From Azorinus chamasolen (taxonomy: Eukaryota; Mollusca; Bivalvia; Cardiida; Solecurtidae), in contig OY755241.1 in the NCBI GenBank assembly GCA_963576725.1, positions 56,544,484 through 56,608,483 of the forward strand: a stretch of DNA of 64,000 nucleotides. Reading direction: 5' to 3'. Shown here piece by piece: positions 19,186 through 29,727 of the stretch (position 1 is its first letter; each line of letters opens with the position of its first letter). Made by a program: the position numbers and the translations under genes. Under the pieces are notes generated by a model. That model did no database searches. It worked only from the letters and a program-made list of their open reading frames with translations, and had not been told where the DNA came from.

Positions 19186-19349
19186 ACTGTGACTGGTATT
19201 CCCTTAAAGGCTATTTTTAAACTCAACGTCTTTGAATAAACCTTCTGAAAAGGAGCATTTACTAGAAAAAAGGTAAAGTCTAGAATTGTGTTGTTTCAAA
19301 AAGTGATTTTCTTCAGAGGCGTCATAAGGTGTCAAGATGAGGGAATGAA
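19186..19349 (-). mobile_element. T3 MITE without palindrome
   Basis: gctatttttaaactcaacgt, gaataaaccttctgaaaagg, then ttgtgttgtttcaaaaagtg directly, so the whole stem is deleted. The right flank is TTAC at 19350-19353. Confidence 0.7.
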
Positions 19350-19448
19350 TTACATGTATGGGGAAACTAAAGACCTGCTGACATTTTTTAAAATAAAAAT
19401 TCGATGATAAAAAAATATAGTCGATGAAATTTCACTTATAAAACTGTT

Positions 19449-19520
19449 GACCTAGTGTTAAACATCTCTTCCCTGATGAGACGACAAGAATGCCTGCCAG
19501 GTCGCTTTTAGCGGACGAGG
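19449..19520. mobile_element. T8 remnant
   Basis: tgacctagtgttaaacatct matches the flank of the T8 relic at 10790. It runs to a pure G tract at about 19526-19536. Confidence 0.35.
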
Positions 19521-19539
19521 GTGGGGGGGGGGGGAGGGT

Positions 19540-19649
19540 TTCATAAGCAAACAGAGCAGATCCTGATCAGACGGCTCATACAGGAGCCGTCTGATCTGGG
19601 TGTACTCTATTTGCAAAAACGTAGAAATGCACATGTATGGAGTAAAGGG
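19540..19649 (-). mobile_element. T2 MITE, right part with stem
   Basis: Stem 19547-19614; right end ggagtaaaggg with TTAA at 19650-19653. The left part is replaced by the G tract. Confidence 0.7.
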
Positions 19650-19772
19650 TTAACTGCGAATTAGAAGCTGTTTTAGTTTTTTTTAAAAGTAACGACATCT
19701 AAATAATTACATTTAGATGATCGCCAGGGAAAGTGCCCATAGGAAAATGCTTAGCCATTCACCTCATCACAC

Positions 19773-19815
19773 ATTGTCGTCTGCAAACTTTGTCGTATGC
19801 TACAAGTTTCATGTT
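19773..19815. mobile_element. T4 end fragment
   Basis: attgtcgtctgcaaactttg and tcgtatgctacaa as in the T4 flank. Confidence 0.4.
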
Positions 19816-19824
19816 TTAAAATTA

Positions 19825-20045
19825 CAGTAAAATCTCGATTATTCGAACACTAAAATACGTATCATTATCGATTATTCGAACACTAAAATACGAATCATTA
19901 TCGATCTTTAAGACAGATGGCAGCTTAATGCATGGTGAAAGTCACGCAGAAAGCTCCTAGACATTCACCCAGCATTAAGCAGTCACCTGCCTAAAGATGT
20001 CTAAGTTCTTCTATACTAAAATTTCGAATACTCGAGGTTTTACCG
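19825..20045. mobile_element. P4 MITE, intact ends
   Basis: TA-CAGTAAAATCTCGATTATTC / gaatactcgaggttttaccg-TA (19823-19824, 20046-20047). The cgattattcgaacacta segment is present twice at the left end. Stem centre reduced. Confidence 0.8.
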
Positions 20046-20169
20046 TATTTGAATACAAACGTCGATGGTGCAAATCAGTTTTGGTTAAAGTTTTTATGAC
20101 ACGTTAACCCAGTACTGCATGGGCATGTGTGTATGAATAAAATAACAGCATTAATATTAGTTACATGTA

Positions 20170-20341
20170 CAGTAGAACCCCTCTAATGCGACCACTTAAT
20201 GAATAAACACGAGTGTCTTTATAAGCAGGTGGTTGCTTAATGCGTGACAAAAAATACTTTTATCCTGCATTAAGCTACCACTTGTATCTAGCATCCAGAA
20301 TTATACTTCTTTTGGGTGGTCGCATAAGCGGGGTTTTACTG
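20170..20341. mobile_element. P2 MITE with reduced centre
   Basis: TA-CAGTAGAACCCCTCTAATGC / cgcataagcggggttttactg-TA. The gcagaaagctcc centre is lost (gcgtgacaaaaaatactttt). Confidence 0.85.
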
Positions 20342-20345
20342 TAAT

Positions 20346-20513
20346 GACATATTTACATAAAAGGAATAGTTGGCAATGGCCAGACACTATAGAATCAGAT
20401 CTACATTATTCCATAAGCAGAAAGAGCAGACTCTGATCAGACGGCTCCTATAGGGGCCGTCTGATCTGGGTCTACTCTGTTTACAATGCGTTAAAAAGCA
20501 TATATATGGAACA
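20346..20513 (-). mobile_element. T2 MITE, ends decayed
   Basis: Stem 20417-20484 around ctcctataggggcc. The right end catatatatggaacataac is mutated. Confidence 0.6.
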
Positions 20514-20630
20514 TAACGCTTTTAAAATACCTAAAATGTCTTGAGTGGTGCCTGTAGACAAGAATTTACCCTAAGTCATGACATCAATAAGCCAAGAACC
20601 AGTGCACGCAAAGCTTCAAAAAACGATGCA

Positions 20631-20750
20631 ATAACTCTTAGAAAGCTAGCAGCCAATTTGTGATAACCCGTGCAAGTTCTTTGAACCCAAAAGAGACGTC
20701 GAGTAATTCGGTATTTCCCCAGGGCCAAGACCGTTTGGCAGTGTGATGGC
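20631..20750. mobile_element. T9 MITE remnant
   Basis: taactcttagaaagctagca, gccaatttgtgataacc, degraded stem gacgtcgagtaattcgg. Confidence 0.4.
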
Positions 20751-20829
20751 ACCGTAGAAAAGAAATCACTGGAACAAAACATACTGTCAGAAATTGCTGC
20801 AGAAAGCGATTACGTTTGTAGACGACAGT

Positions 20830-20890
20830 TACAAAGCCGACAGACATGATGTCAATATAACGAAGCACATTGTCAAGTAATGAATGTCAG
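20830..20890. repeat. Short dispersed repeat R2
   Basis: catgatgtcaatataacgaa gcac. Related copies lie at 30660-30735, 37705-37765 and 39440-39520, usually with aataaac..tgcatgaatgtc before it. Confidence 0.5.
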
Positions 20891-21009
20891 GAAAAATACC
20901 GATCAATCCCCAATAGAAAAATGACTGCCTACTTGACAGCCACGTTTTTATTAATTACAATGTCTACGTAAGGTTAACAATTAGTGAACTAAAGCGGGAC
21001 CTGGCAGGT

Positions 21010-21085
21010 ATTAGCAAACAACTTGGACTCCAGATGAGACGCCGAGTAACTCGGCGTCTCATCTGAATCCAAGCTGTTTGATATT
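21010..21085. mobile_element. T8 stem, well preserved
   Basis: caaacaacttggactcc at 21015 pairs with the arm ending aagctgtttg at 21080 around gccgagtaactcggc. Flanks not resolved. Confidence 0.55.
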
Positions 21086-21138
21086 CCATCCACTAGTTTA
21101 TCAAACGCGTGAGGGATTACATATTATTCATCATAGCT

Positions 21139-21251
21139 AATCCTTTCTCTCACATAAACTCATGTTCACGCCTTTGTAAACACAGTAGACCAAGATCGTC
21201 CTGATCTACTCTGTTTGCAAATGTTCTAAAAGGAGTCTCTATGTAGTTAAA
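21139..21251. mobile_element. T1/T2 MITE with both sides from the same end
   Basis: Left tcctttctctcacataaact ... ttcacgcctttgtaaac, right gtttgcaaatgtt ... tatgtagttaaag. Both sides look like the short end of T1/T2, and the stem centre is gone, giving a snap-back element. Confidence 0.5.
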
Positions 21252-21271
21252 GAGTAAGCTTGATTAAAGAA

Positions 21272-21392
21272 CAAGAACATAGAATATAGGACTTTTTACA
21301 AACAGTGTAGTCCCAGACAAAAGAGTTCCTAATGGGGCCCTTTGATGGGTCTACACTGTTACAAAAGTTGCTTTTCAGTGATAAATTTTGAT
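21272..21392. mobile_element. T7 MITE, degenerate
   Basis: Stem caaacagtgtagtccc ... gggtctacactgtt. Ends at TTAA 21393-21396, shared with the next element. Confidence 0.5.
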
Positions 21393-21396
21393 TTAA

Positions 21397-21639
21397 CCCT
21401 ATCACCGCCCCGTCTCATAAATGCACCACAACAAACAGTGCAGTCCCAGATCAGACGCCGCCTTTTCAAAACGGCGTCTGATCAGGGACTTCACTTTTGT
21501 CTCAATCTCTATTTCTATATATAATATCTGTGCTTTATTCCTTTGAAATTTGCATTTATTTATCTTATTTCCTTATTTTACTGAATGAGTTAACAAAAGT
21601 TGTTTACAGACGACAATTAGAAATTTGGCGCCCAAAGGG
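21397..21639 (+). mobile_element. T5 MITE, intact
   Basis: TTAA at 21393-21396 and 21640-21643; ends ccctatcaccgcc / ggcgcccaaaggg. Stem 21432-21499 with cagtcccagatcagacgccg. The right side carries ttatttccttattttactga and acagacgacaattagaaat. Confidence 0.9.
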
Positions 21640-21643
21640 TTAA

Positions 21644-21910
21644 TCATTTGTTTAATTAATATTCATAAAGGAGGTGACATTTTTAATTAATCAGCATGTT
21701 TCTTGTTAAAGACTCGTCGTGCCGCACGTGGAATTCTACGTTACTGACACAAATTCTCTGTTTCTGTTGCTTTTCAACAGACATTGTTCTCTATTTCTAT
21801 TCCATGCTCAACTCGCATGACAAAAACCTCAGCCAGCAACAATCAATATCCGTTGAATTTATACCGTTATTAAAGAAAATGCAAAATGCATGGTTTTGCA
21901 TTGCCAATCA
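21644..21910. other. No feature recognised
   Basis: A 72-codon plus-strand frame at 21696 has no recognisable domain. Confidence 0.35.
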
Positions 21911-21914
21911 TTAA

Positions 21915-22111
21915 CTCTCTCGCTGCCACGAGCGACCGTTTGATTACCTTTGCAAACAGTTTAGATCCAGATGAGACGCCGAGTTACTCGGCGCTTCATC
22001 AGGATCCAAACTGTTTGACACCGCCATTATGTTTCTTTAAACAAAAATAACGACACTTCCAAAAATGAAAGTTATAGCAGACGATAAATTTTGCAGACGA
22101 AGTTCAGTGTA
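21915..22111 (+). mobile_element. T4 MITE
   Basis: TTAA at 21911-21914 and 22112-22115. Stem about 21955-22019 (caaacagtttagatcc). The right end tgcagacgaagttcagtgta is decayed. Confidence 0.75.
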
Positions 22112-22115
22112 TTAA

Positions 22116-22221
22116 CGGTTTCCTTGGCAATCTGCGATTACCTTGGCTCAACAATAACTGTTTCAAACTGTGATTATGTTTCTTGAAACGAAAATAAAGA
22201 CAATATCAAAGATGAAAGCAG
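22116..22221 (+). mobile_element. Second T4-like copy chained at TTAA 22112
   Basis: cggtttccttggcaatctgc, gattaccttggc, tgattatgtttcttgaaacg repeat the preceding copy. The stem is nearly gone. Confidence 0.55.
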
Positions 22222-22378
22222 AACCTGTCTTAAGTGGTCATAAAAACATGCCTAATTCTGCCTTTGTAAGGCATGTGGTAGCTTAATGCAGGTCAAAAGT
22301 AATGCAGAATGAGATTTCTGCAATACTTTTGCCCTGCATTAAGCAACCTCTTGCTTTTTTAAACACTCCTAAGTTAAT
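22222..22378. mobile_element. P6 MITE
   Basis: gaacctgtcttaagtggtc at the left, inner aatgcaggtcaaaagtaatg pairing with caatacttttgccctgcatt. Right end lost next to T6. Confidence 0.65.
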
Positions 22379-22380
22379 AA

Positions 22381-22628
22381 CCCTGACCTTCGCTTGCTAT
22401 TCACATCAATATACCTACCTGTAAATAGTGAAGACCCAGATGAGACAGCTCCTGCAGGAGCTGTCTCATCAGGGTCTGCACTATTTACAAGTTGATTGTG
22501 CAACCAGTGCACTCCACAGCAGTGATTGCACAGCGAAATACTTGTACACAGTGAAGATATATGTAATTATACAACAGGGCATGGGTGAAAGAAGGAGAAA
22601 TGTATTTTAAAATTCAGCAAGAGAAGGG
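22381..22628 (+). mobile_element. T6 MITE
   Basis: Right TTAA 22629-22632; the left boundary is disturbed (ataaccctgacc before cttcgcttgc). Perfect-looking stem 22421-22488 with CAGCTCCTGCAGGAGCTG. Its translation MRQLLQELSHQGLHYLQ recurs wherever T6 lies and is not a gene. Confidence 0.85.
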
Positions 22629-22839
22629 TTAAATGTTAGTGAGTTTGCTTTAACGGTAATGTGATGTAAAATGTCATACAGCGTCGGCGAGTGACGATGA
22701 CATGAGAATGGTAATGAATTAATGATGAATTATAACGGCAAGACGATTACGGATTATACCATACGTTATAATGCATGATGTGGGTTCAGAATAACCATTT
22801 GTCCGTTGGCTTGGTTTCTTGTTAGAGAATATACGTTTT

Positions 22840-23090
22840 ACCCACCAACCAATCCAACCAATCAGCCAATCCAACAAATCAACCAACCAATCCGACAACC
22901 AATCCACCAACAATTAATCCACCAACCAACAAATCAACCAATCCACCAATCCAACCCAGCCAACTATCCAACGATCTAGCGAACGAATTAACGAAATGAA
23001 TAACTCACTAACTCACTCAATCACTCAGTCACTCAATCAATCAATATTGGATGGGTGAACAAATGAATGAATGAATGAATGAATGAATGA
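22840..23090. repeat. Low-complexity CCAA/CCAAT, CACT and GAAT tetranucleotide tracts
   Basis: aaccaatccaaccaatcagc, cactcaatcactcagtcact, then five gaat units. Confidence 0.85.
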
Positions 23091-23338
23091 TATAAATAAA
23101 ATAAAATAACAGAATGAAATAACCGTAAGAAGCATGTGTTATGAGTTTACTCACAGAGTCAGCACACCTTCTTCATATTGCTTTCCTCCCTCCTTAGTTA
23201 TCAGTTTCAGTTTCATGTCAAGCATGAACTAAAATCAATAAGCTCACATTCCCGAGGATTTAAAATCTGAATTACAAGTAAGAGTCTCGATAATCATGTG
23301 CTATTACGTAATTAACTTGTGGTTTTGTGACACCTTAA

Positions 23339-23546
23339 CCTATCTTCCGCCATTCCATACCTGATTCCCATTTGCAAACAGCTTGGGTCCAAATGGGACG
23401 CCGAGTAGATGGTACATCAACAGGATCGATCTGTTTGACACTCGGCAGATAGTTTCTCTAAAGTCCATGCGAATCGTAAATAATCAAATTTGCACCAGAT
23501 CAAAATTTAAGCGGACATTATACTTTTATCACAGCGAGATAAGAGT
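23339..23546. mobile_element. T8 MITE
   Basis: TTAA at 23335-23338 and 23547-23550; cctatcttccgccattcc / ttatcacagcgagataagag. Stem degenerate (caaacagcttgggtcc). Confidence 0.7.
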
Positions 23547-23550
23547 TTAA

Positions 23551-23759
23551 CTCTTTTGCATGCTCAGTACATTTTCGTCTGCAACAATTGTCGTCTGCTT
23601 CAATTCTTAAAATGAACTTTCTCTCAATTCTTGGCCAAAAATATGGTCAGGGTGACAAACAGTTTGGATCCTGATGAGACGCCGCATTTTTGCGGCGTCT
23701 CATCTGGATCCAAACTGTTTGCACAGGCAAACACGGTTTCGTCGCTAGCGTGCAAAGAG
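23551..23759. mobile_element. T10 MITE, intact
   Basis: Shares TTAA 23547-23550 with T8; right TTAA 23760-23763. Ends ctcttttgcatgct / agcgtgcaaagag. Stem 23656-23721 with centre GCCGCATTTTTGCGGC instead of the common centre. Confidence 0.85.
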
Positions 23760-23862
23760 TTAATGTGCAGTTATGTCGTGTCAGGTGGAACATCCTCAGG
23801 TGAATGACATAAATATTTCTCTTGCTGTTAAACTAAGGTTGGTGAAAACTCCAGCCAGTTAA

Positions 23863-24103
23863 ATACGTTTATAAACGTGTTTCCATGCATTTGCAAATAG
23901 AGTAGACCCCGATCAGACGGCTCCTATAGGAACCGTCTGATCAGGGTCTGCTCTATTTGCTAAAAGAATAATTGAAATACCCATTTCCTTTACTTTCCAA
24001 AATGGCCACAATGTTCCATCTTCCATATTCCATTATAATTATTTTGTCAATGAATATTTAATAGGAACTGGAATTTGAAATAAACACAGAATAGGGAAAG
24101 TGT
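23863..24103 (+). mobile_element. T1 MITE
   Basis: TTAA at 23859-23862; right end agggaaagtg with a mutated flank (TTAT). Stem 23893-23960. Carries the full long flank (ctttactttccaaaatggcc ... tgaatatttaataggaactg). Confidence 0.8.
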
Positions 24104-24203
24104 TATATTAACTTACATCTTTCTCGTTCAAATATTTCAGAAACTTTTGAACTAGTCTCAGATACATTGGATCCTGATGAAAAAGCGATTGACGCCGAGA
24201 ATG

Positions 24204-24290
24204 CCAATAAAGACGCACTTGGCATTACGCACTTGGCATGACGCACACTAGGCCTGACGCACTTGGCATGACGCACTTGGCAGTTATAGT
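24204..24290. repeat. 14-17-bp tandem repeat
   Basis: About five units of acgcacttggcatg. Confidence 0.8.
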
Positions 24291-24356
24291 TATGGGTTCG
24301 TTACCCCAATTAACATATAAAGAATTTATTTACCTTAACTTTTCTCATGCGGTTTA

Positions 24357-24455
24357 CCCCATTCCCTCCTATTTTTAGACCCAACTTCTTTTGAATAAAT
24401 CTAATGAAAAAGAGCATTTACTAGAGAAAAGGACTGAAACCATTGTGATAAATAC
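24357..24455 (-). mobile_element. T3 MITE, left part
   Basis: cccattccctcctattttta, gaataaatctaatgaaaaag. Breaks in the stem at tgataaatac. Confidence 0.65.
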
Positions 24456-25324
24456 ATCGCGAATAAGGAAATAAGCCTGGGGTCGAAAGACCCCAAGGCC
24501 ATTGAGTTTGTAATACGACTGCCCACCCTTACAATGCACACAGCAATGACACAACAATTCTGTTTATACTTTTCTTTCCGATCCAAATCAGTGGAAGTTT
24601 TTTACAACATTCATTCAAACGCTTAATACGCAGTGGAATTGGATTATTGTTTTAAGAATTTGGCTTTTCGGTAAGGATTTATCAAGCAAAATCAAGCAGA
24701 CTAAGGCGTCCACAGACACGAATCGTCTCGTGAAAAAAGCCCGAACAACAAAGTCTTCTTCTTCTTCCGGTTAACTCAACAAGTAATCCCTTGTATACGC
24801 AGAAAAACAGCTAGTTTTCAAGTAAGATCTCGGAAAGAGTGTTGTGCAAATGAACAGATGAGTTTATTCAGATTCTCTTAAAAGTTCGTGCAAGTTAAAT
24901 TGAGGTAAAATATTGTCCGAAATTAATGAACGCTTGGGAAACGGCGTAGTGATTTCTTATAAACGACCGAACGGTTCGCTGAAACACAGTTATAGGCGGA
25001 AGTTCACGAGTGTGTTAGCGCTCTTGTCAGAAACTACATGTCCCAGAGCTTAGATATTTGGTGTATAGATTTACTTAGCATAACTTTTTGAGTTTTATAA
25101 GTATCATAGTTCTGGGGTTAAAATTGGCCCTGCCCTGTGTGTATATTCTTCTTTACATCAGAAACTACATTCTAAAGGTTTCTCCTTAATATCACTCTTA
25201 GCTGAGACCAGTCAGTGGGAGTTCTTATATAATCACCCTTAGCCTGATCAGTAGAGTAGAAATTGTGTTTAGACAAATAACACACACTCATTTATGATTG
25301 AGAAAACTGTGGATAATTCTCAAA
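24456..25324. other. Mostly unique sequence with one unassigned open frame
   Basis: A short hairpin cctggggtcgaaagaccccaagg lies near 24477. A plus-strand frame without ATG runs from about 24552 to a TAA near 24773. It is preceded by the pyrimidine-rich ttatacttttctttccgatc caaatcag, which could be a splice acceptor, and ends in a lysine/serine-rich tail (TTKSSSSSG). No domain recognised. The phrase ggggttaaaattggccctgccc at 25116 recurs at 25885. Confidence 0.3.
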
Positions 25325-25415
25325 ATGCAGAATACTCTTAAAACTTTTTTCATACCTATGCCCTGCATTAAGCTACCAGCTATCAATATAGAGCATATCT
25401 GTTGTGAATTTCAGC
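25325..25415. mobile_element. P6-type MITE fragment
   Basis: gccctgcattaagctaccag c with a degraded right end, interrupted at TTAA 25416-25419. Confidence 0.5.
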
Positions 25416-25419
25416 TTAA

Positions 25420-25785
25420 CTCTTTGCATGCTGGGTAATTTTGTGATCTGCTAAATGGTTGTCTGCAGCATATTCACAAGTTATCCTAACTACACACTTT
25501 CTTTCTGAGTTTTTCAGAAGTTCAGTCTCATTGACAAACAGTTTGGATATCAGATCAGGCACCACATTATGTTGGCCCTGATCTGGATCCAAACTGTTTG
25601 CATAGGTCATTAGTGGTGGGAGAATCCCACTACACACTTTCTTTCTAAGTTTTTCAGAAGTTCAGTCTCATTTACAAACAATTTGGATATCAGATCAGGC
25701 CCCACATTATGTGGGGCCTGATCTGGATCCAAACTGTTTGCATAGGTCATTAGTGGTGGGAGAATCCGCTTCTAGCATCCAAAGA
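25420..25785. mobile_element. T10 MITE carrying two hairpins
   Basis: Left tctttgcatgctgggtaatt, right cttctagcatccaaag. A 140-bp internal segment containing the whole stem is present twice (25490-25629, 25630-25769). The second stem is better preserved (aggccccacattatgtggggcct). Confidence 0.8.
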
Positions 25786-25789
25786 ATAC

Positions 25790-26332
25790 AAGTTCCAGTG
25801 GTCTAATGCTCTATCCATTCTTTCACTTCATTCTTTTAGCATCATGTTCAGGTCCTCTACAAAAGTTATATAAATTGTGTCCCTGGGGTCAAAATTGGCA
25901 CCGCCCCTAGGGTGTTAAGTTTTCAAAAGAAACATATAGTGAAAACTTTGAAAATCTTCTCCTCTGATTGTCTGGTGAGCGATGTCAGGGCCATTCTGGC
26001 CCTCTTGTTTAAATGTTAATATAAAAGTTATTTTTACTTTATTGTTATACTTGTTTGCTATTGAAATTTGTGTACACTGCTCTGTTGCATGTAAGAAGAC
26101 TAGGCACATATTTCGGTCGTCCTTCTGCATAAAGTTAGTACTAGTTGGACAGAATAACATTTTCTCCACTTTACACAGATATGCCACAAGGTGGAGCCAA
26201 TGTGTTATGTTATTCTCAAGTTAAAAGAACTCATTTAACTCTGATACTTCTAATAGACAGTCTCAGTTTAGAATCAAGTCTAGTCAGTTTCTTCTTATTA
26301 AGTGATGATTTCAACAATAAATTAACAAAATG
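25790..26332. other. No gene recognised
   Basis: Opposing open frames of 80 and 90 codons at 25915-26224 have no recognised domain. The repeated phrase tggggtcaaaattggcaccg lies at 25883. Confidence 0.35.
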
Positions 26333-26812
26333 ACATACCGTGAAGACCCAGACCAGAGAGCTCCTAGAGGAGCAGGAGCCCTCTGAACTGGGTCTGCACT
26401 GTTTGCATATTGAATGAGTGTACACGACAGGTAAAAATACTCCACTGATAGTCTTCAGAATACGTTATAAGTGCTGGGATGGGGTGTATGGAGTTGCAAA
26501 ACCGTGCATACCCAGACCAGAGGGCTACTGGAGGAGTAGGAGCCCTCTGATCTGGGTCTGCACTGTTTATTGAATGAGTGTAAATGACAGGTAAAAATAC
26601 TCCACTGATAGTCTTCAGAATTAGTTATAAGTGCTGGGATTGGGTATGGAGTTGCAAAACCGTGCAGACCCAGACCAGAGGGCTCCTGGAGGAGTAGGAG
26701 CCCTATGATCTGGGTCTACACTGTTTGCATATTGAATGAGTGTAAACGACAGGTAAAAATACTCCACTAATAGTCTTCAGAATAAGTGCTGGGATGGGGT
26801 GTATGAAGTTGG
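26333..26812. repeat. Three direct units of about 157 bp, each with a T7-like hairpin
   Basis: Units start near 26333, 26491 and 26649; each has cccagaccagagggct ... gatctgggtctgcactgttt followed by gacaggtaaaaatactccac and agtgctgggatggggtgtat. The first starts in altered sequence; no TTAA ends were found. Confidence 0.85.
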
Positions 26813-27398
26813 AAAATAGCAATCACTAACATAATATTATGAAGACTATTTTAGCTGTTGTCAACTATTCACTGAAAAAAAAACATGTAGTTAAAGTTTA
26901 TATTTAAAAAAGATAGTATTCATGAATGTTTGTCATTCACTTTTTATTTCCTTGTTTATAACCTTTGCATGGATTGTTGACAACAACTTAAATAGTCTTC
27001 ATACGTTATGTTAGGATTTCATTCATTGTTAACACATTCTACCCTAGTAACTAGCTTTACCTGGCATTAACTAATAGTGTACCTATGATAAGTACACCTG
27101 TCCTATGCAAACAGTGTAAAGCCTGTCAACTGGTCATGTATTTATTATATGCCTTTATATACCACAGTAACAAATAAATAGTTGTTTAAATCATTTCCTA
27201 TCCAGAAATATTTGAGGCAGAACAAGAACTCTTTCATGCCCTCAGATATAACGCTGTGCTTATACATAACATCACTCTTATTGAAAACGAGGTCTAGTAT
27301 TTGGCTGATCAGATGAGACTAGGAAAGCTTGATATCACATAAAGGCATATAATATATACCCTTATCATTATATATTTCTATAAGAAGTGCTTATGTAG
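26813..27398. other. AT-rich, no feature recognised
   Basis: No MITE end, tandem repeat or recognisable frame. Confidence 0.4.
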
Positions 27399-28044
27399 TT
27401 TGTTAGATTTAAAAGGGGTGGTATGCAAAGATGGCAAGATTCTAAAACCGAATTTCACTTTTTTCAACCTTGTTGCATCGGATATTTGATGCCTTAGTCT
27501 GAAAAAAGTGAAAGTGGTAGGTTTTGAATATGTCATTCTTGATAAAAACCATTGAGAAGTCAATAACACATTTGAAATATGTCTATTGCCTTTCTCAGTT
27601 TATTTTTGTGAGTTTTCTAACATGTTTTCTCTTGTTTGTACAGTTTCACCCTTGTTGCTCATGCTCAGTCTTTCTCAGTTTTGTTTTTTCTTTGTGTGTG
27701 AAATCCAAATTCCTCCTCATCTTTGTTAGATTCAAAGAGGTGGTATGCAATGATGGCAATATTCAAATCCGAATTTCTTCATTTTCAACCTTGTTGCACT
27801 GGATATTTTATGCCTCTGTCTGAAAGTGGTAGGTTTTGAATATGTCATTCTTGATTTAAACCATTGAGAAGTCAATAACACATTTGATATATGTCTATTG
27901 CCTTTCTCAGTTTTAGTTTTGTCACTTTTATAACATGTTTACTCTTGTTTGTACAGTTTGACCCTTGTTGCTCATGCTCAGTCTTTCTCAGTATTGTTTT
28001 CTGTTTTTGTATAAAATCCAAATTACACCTCATCTTATGAACGT
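27399..28044. repeat. 323-bp tandem duplication
   Basis: tttgttagattcaaagaggt at 27722 repeats tttgttagatttaaaagggg at 27399. Both copies continue through tgtcattcttgat, cattgagaagtcaataacac and ttgctcatgctcagtctttc. Divergence is moderate. Confidence 0.85.
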
Positions 28045-28604
28045 GTCTTCTGTGCACAACTTCACCTTTGTTACCCACAGTCACATTTTACCTTTTACTC
28101 ATTCAATAAAATATGTCAATCTGTTGATTTATGGAAATTCCATGGTTCTACCAAATTGCTAAATCGTACTTAACACAGTATCTAAGTGCATCTTTTGTCT
28201 TGTACTTGTAATTTGCTTGATGTCCAAAATCATCTACATACTGTTACTATCAATATTATATAGTGACAAATCTAAAGTTGATTTTCCTGCTAGGTATTTC
28301 TTTACTCAACATGATTTAGATTTTGGTAAGACATGTCTATAGCTTGAATGACAAATAAATAGTATTTAATTGAGTAGCTCAATTACATACATTTTCTTTT
28401 TTTGTGTTTTCGTCTTGCTCGATCATACTAATGAAAGTGCCTTACAAACACAATATCATTTATTATGCTTTTCATGTTAAAAATTTATATACTTTGTGAT
28501 GCTGTGATAATATTTATAGTGTGCTTTCTTTCACCGGATATAATGACAGTTGTCACTAGTTGATAACTGTTTCAAAAATTTACCATTACCTTGTAAGGTC
28601 ATGT
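28045..28604. other. AT-rich, no feature recognised
   Basis: No repeat or gene seen. Confidence 0.4.
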
Positions 28605-28775
28605 CTTAAAGCGGGCTGGCTATGTTGCTAAATGAGTAAATCCTTAACCCAATAACCTGTTTCTAGTTATGAAGACAGGTGTCCACTTTCAGCAGATTGA
28701 AAGTTCAGTAGAATGCGCCTTAAGGTGCTTTCTGCTTTATTTTCAGCCTACTTTAAGCTATCAACTGCTAGGATA
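28605..28775. mobile_element. Old P-class MITE relic
   Basis: gtgctttctgctttattttc agcctactttaagctatcaa resembles the right arm of P2/P5. The left arm is diverged; no ends. Confidence 0.45.
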
Positions 28776-29433
28776 TAGAATATATTTCTTATGTTATATG
28801 ATCATGACTGTGAACCATTGAACTATGGAGGAAAATTTAATGTTCTTATATAAGAGAAAGACATCCCTTCAGTCTTCATGAACTACCAGCTATAGAATAT
28901 AGTAAATATCTCTTATTGTGCCTATTCATTTATGTATGTCATGAAACCTTTCTCTTCAGTACAGGAGATAAAACGATGACATATCCATTTGTTTAGGCAC
29001 ATTTCCGTGAAGTTTGCAGATTCACTAATTGTTACTTTCCTTCTTGATTCTCTTGCTTTCATTTGAATGCATTTACTTTCTTTTACCATTTTCCACAAAT
29101 TTTACCTATGTACATGATATGCTTTATACAAATACAAGTAAAAAGGTCCAAGACTGTAGTGCAGAATCCTTCGTTTTTTAGGCTTCAATTGTCCCCAAAA
29201 GCTATAGCTCTCCCTCTTGGACCTCTTTTTATTTTGTAGCTTTCGATTTAACTGTTACTTTCTTCAAATGATGCCATTCAAAATAAATATACAAATCTTT
29301 ATTTTGCTATCATGTTATCTTTTGTACCTACACTAGTCAGCTTTAAGATCCCCAGGCCTTCAGCGCTTTCAGCGCTTTGATTATACACATTATCGCCCTT
29401 GACACTTTCCATAAACATTATTGTTTTACAGCC
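28776..29433. other. No gene recognised; one small inverted repeat
   Basis: aaaaggtccaaga at 29151 pairs with tcttggacctctttt at about 29216. Otherwise AT-rich. Confidence 0.4.
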
Positions 29434-29437
29434 TTAA

Positions 29438-29652
29438 CTCTTTCGCTGTCAGTGTCGCATCTGTGATTACCTATGCAAACTGTTATGATCCAGATGAGAC
29501 GCAGAGTAACTCGAGTAACTCGGCGTCTCATCAGGACTTAAACTGTTTGTTACTGTGACTTTTTTAAAAACAAAAGAGAAGAAAAAATAATAATAACTGA
29601 AAATTGTAGCAGACGACAAAGTTTGCAGACGACAAAATTTGTCAGCGAAAGC
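29438..29652 (+). mobile_element. T4 MITE, intact
   Basis: TTAA at 29434-29437 and 29653-29656; ctctttcgctgtcagtgtcg / ggcgaaagcg-type ends. The stem 29476-29549 has its centre duplicated (gagtaactcgagtaactcgg). Confidence 0.85.
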
Positions 29653-29727
29653 GTTAAACTTTGCAAAATGTTAATCCTTAAACTCGTGCTTGATAAAAGA
29701 AGTCATGTAACAAATACATGTCATTAA

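Noticed and set aside
22428..22610. Frame MKTQMRQLLQELSHQGLHYLQ, seen again at 39047 and 43339
   Set aside because: It is the T6 MITE translated. Conservation between copies is that of the transposon, and the frame runs through the hairpin.
24552..24773. Open frame ending in a serine/lysine-rich tail as a last exon
   Set aside because: An acceptor-like tract precedes it, but there is no recognised homology and no linked upstream exon.
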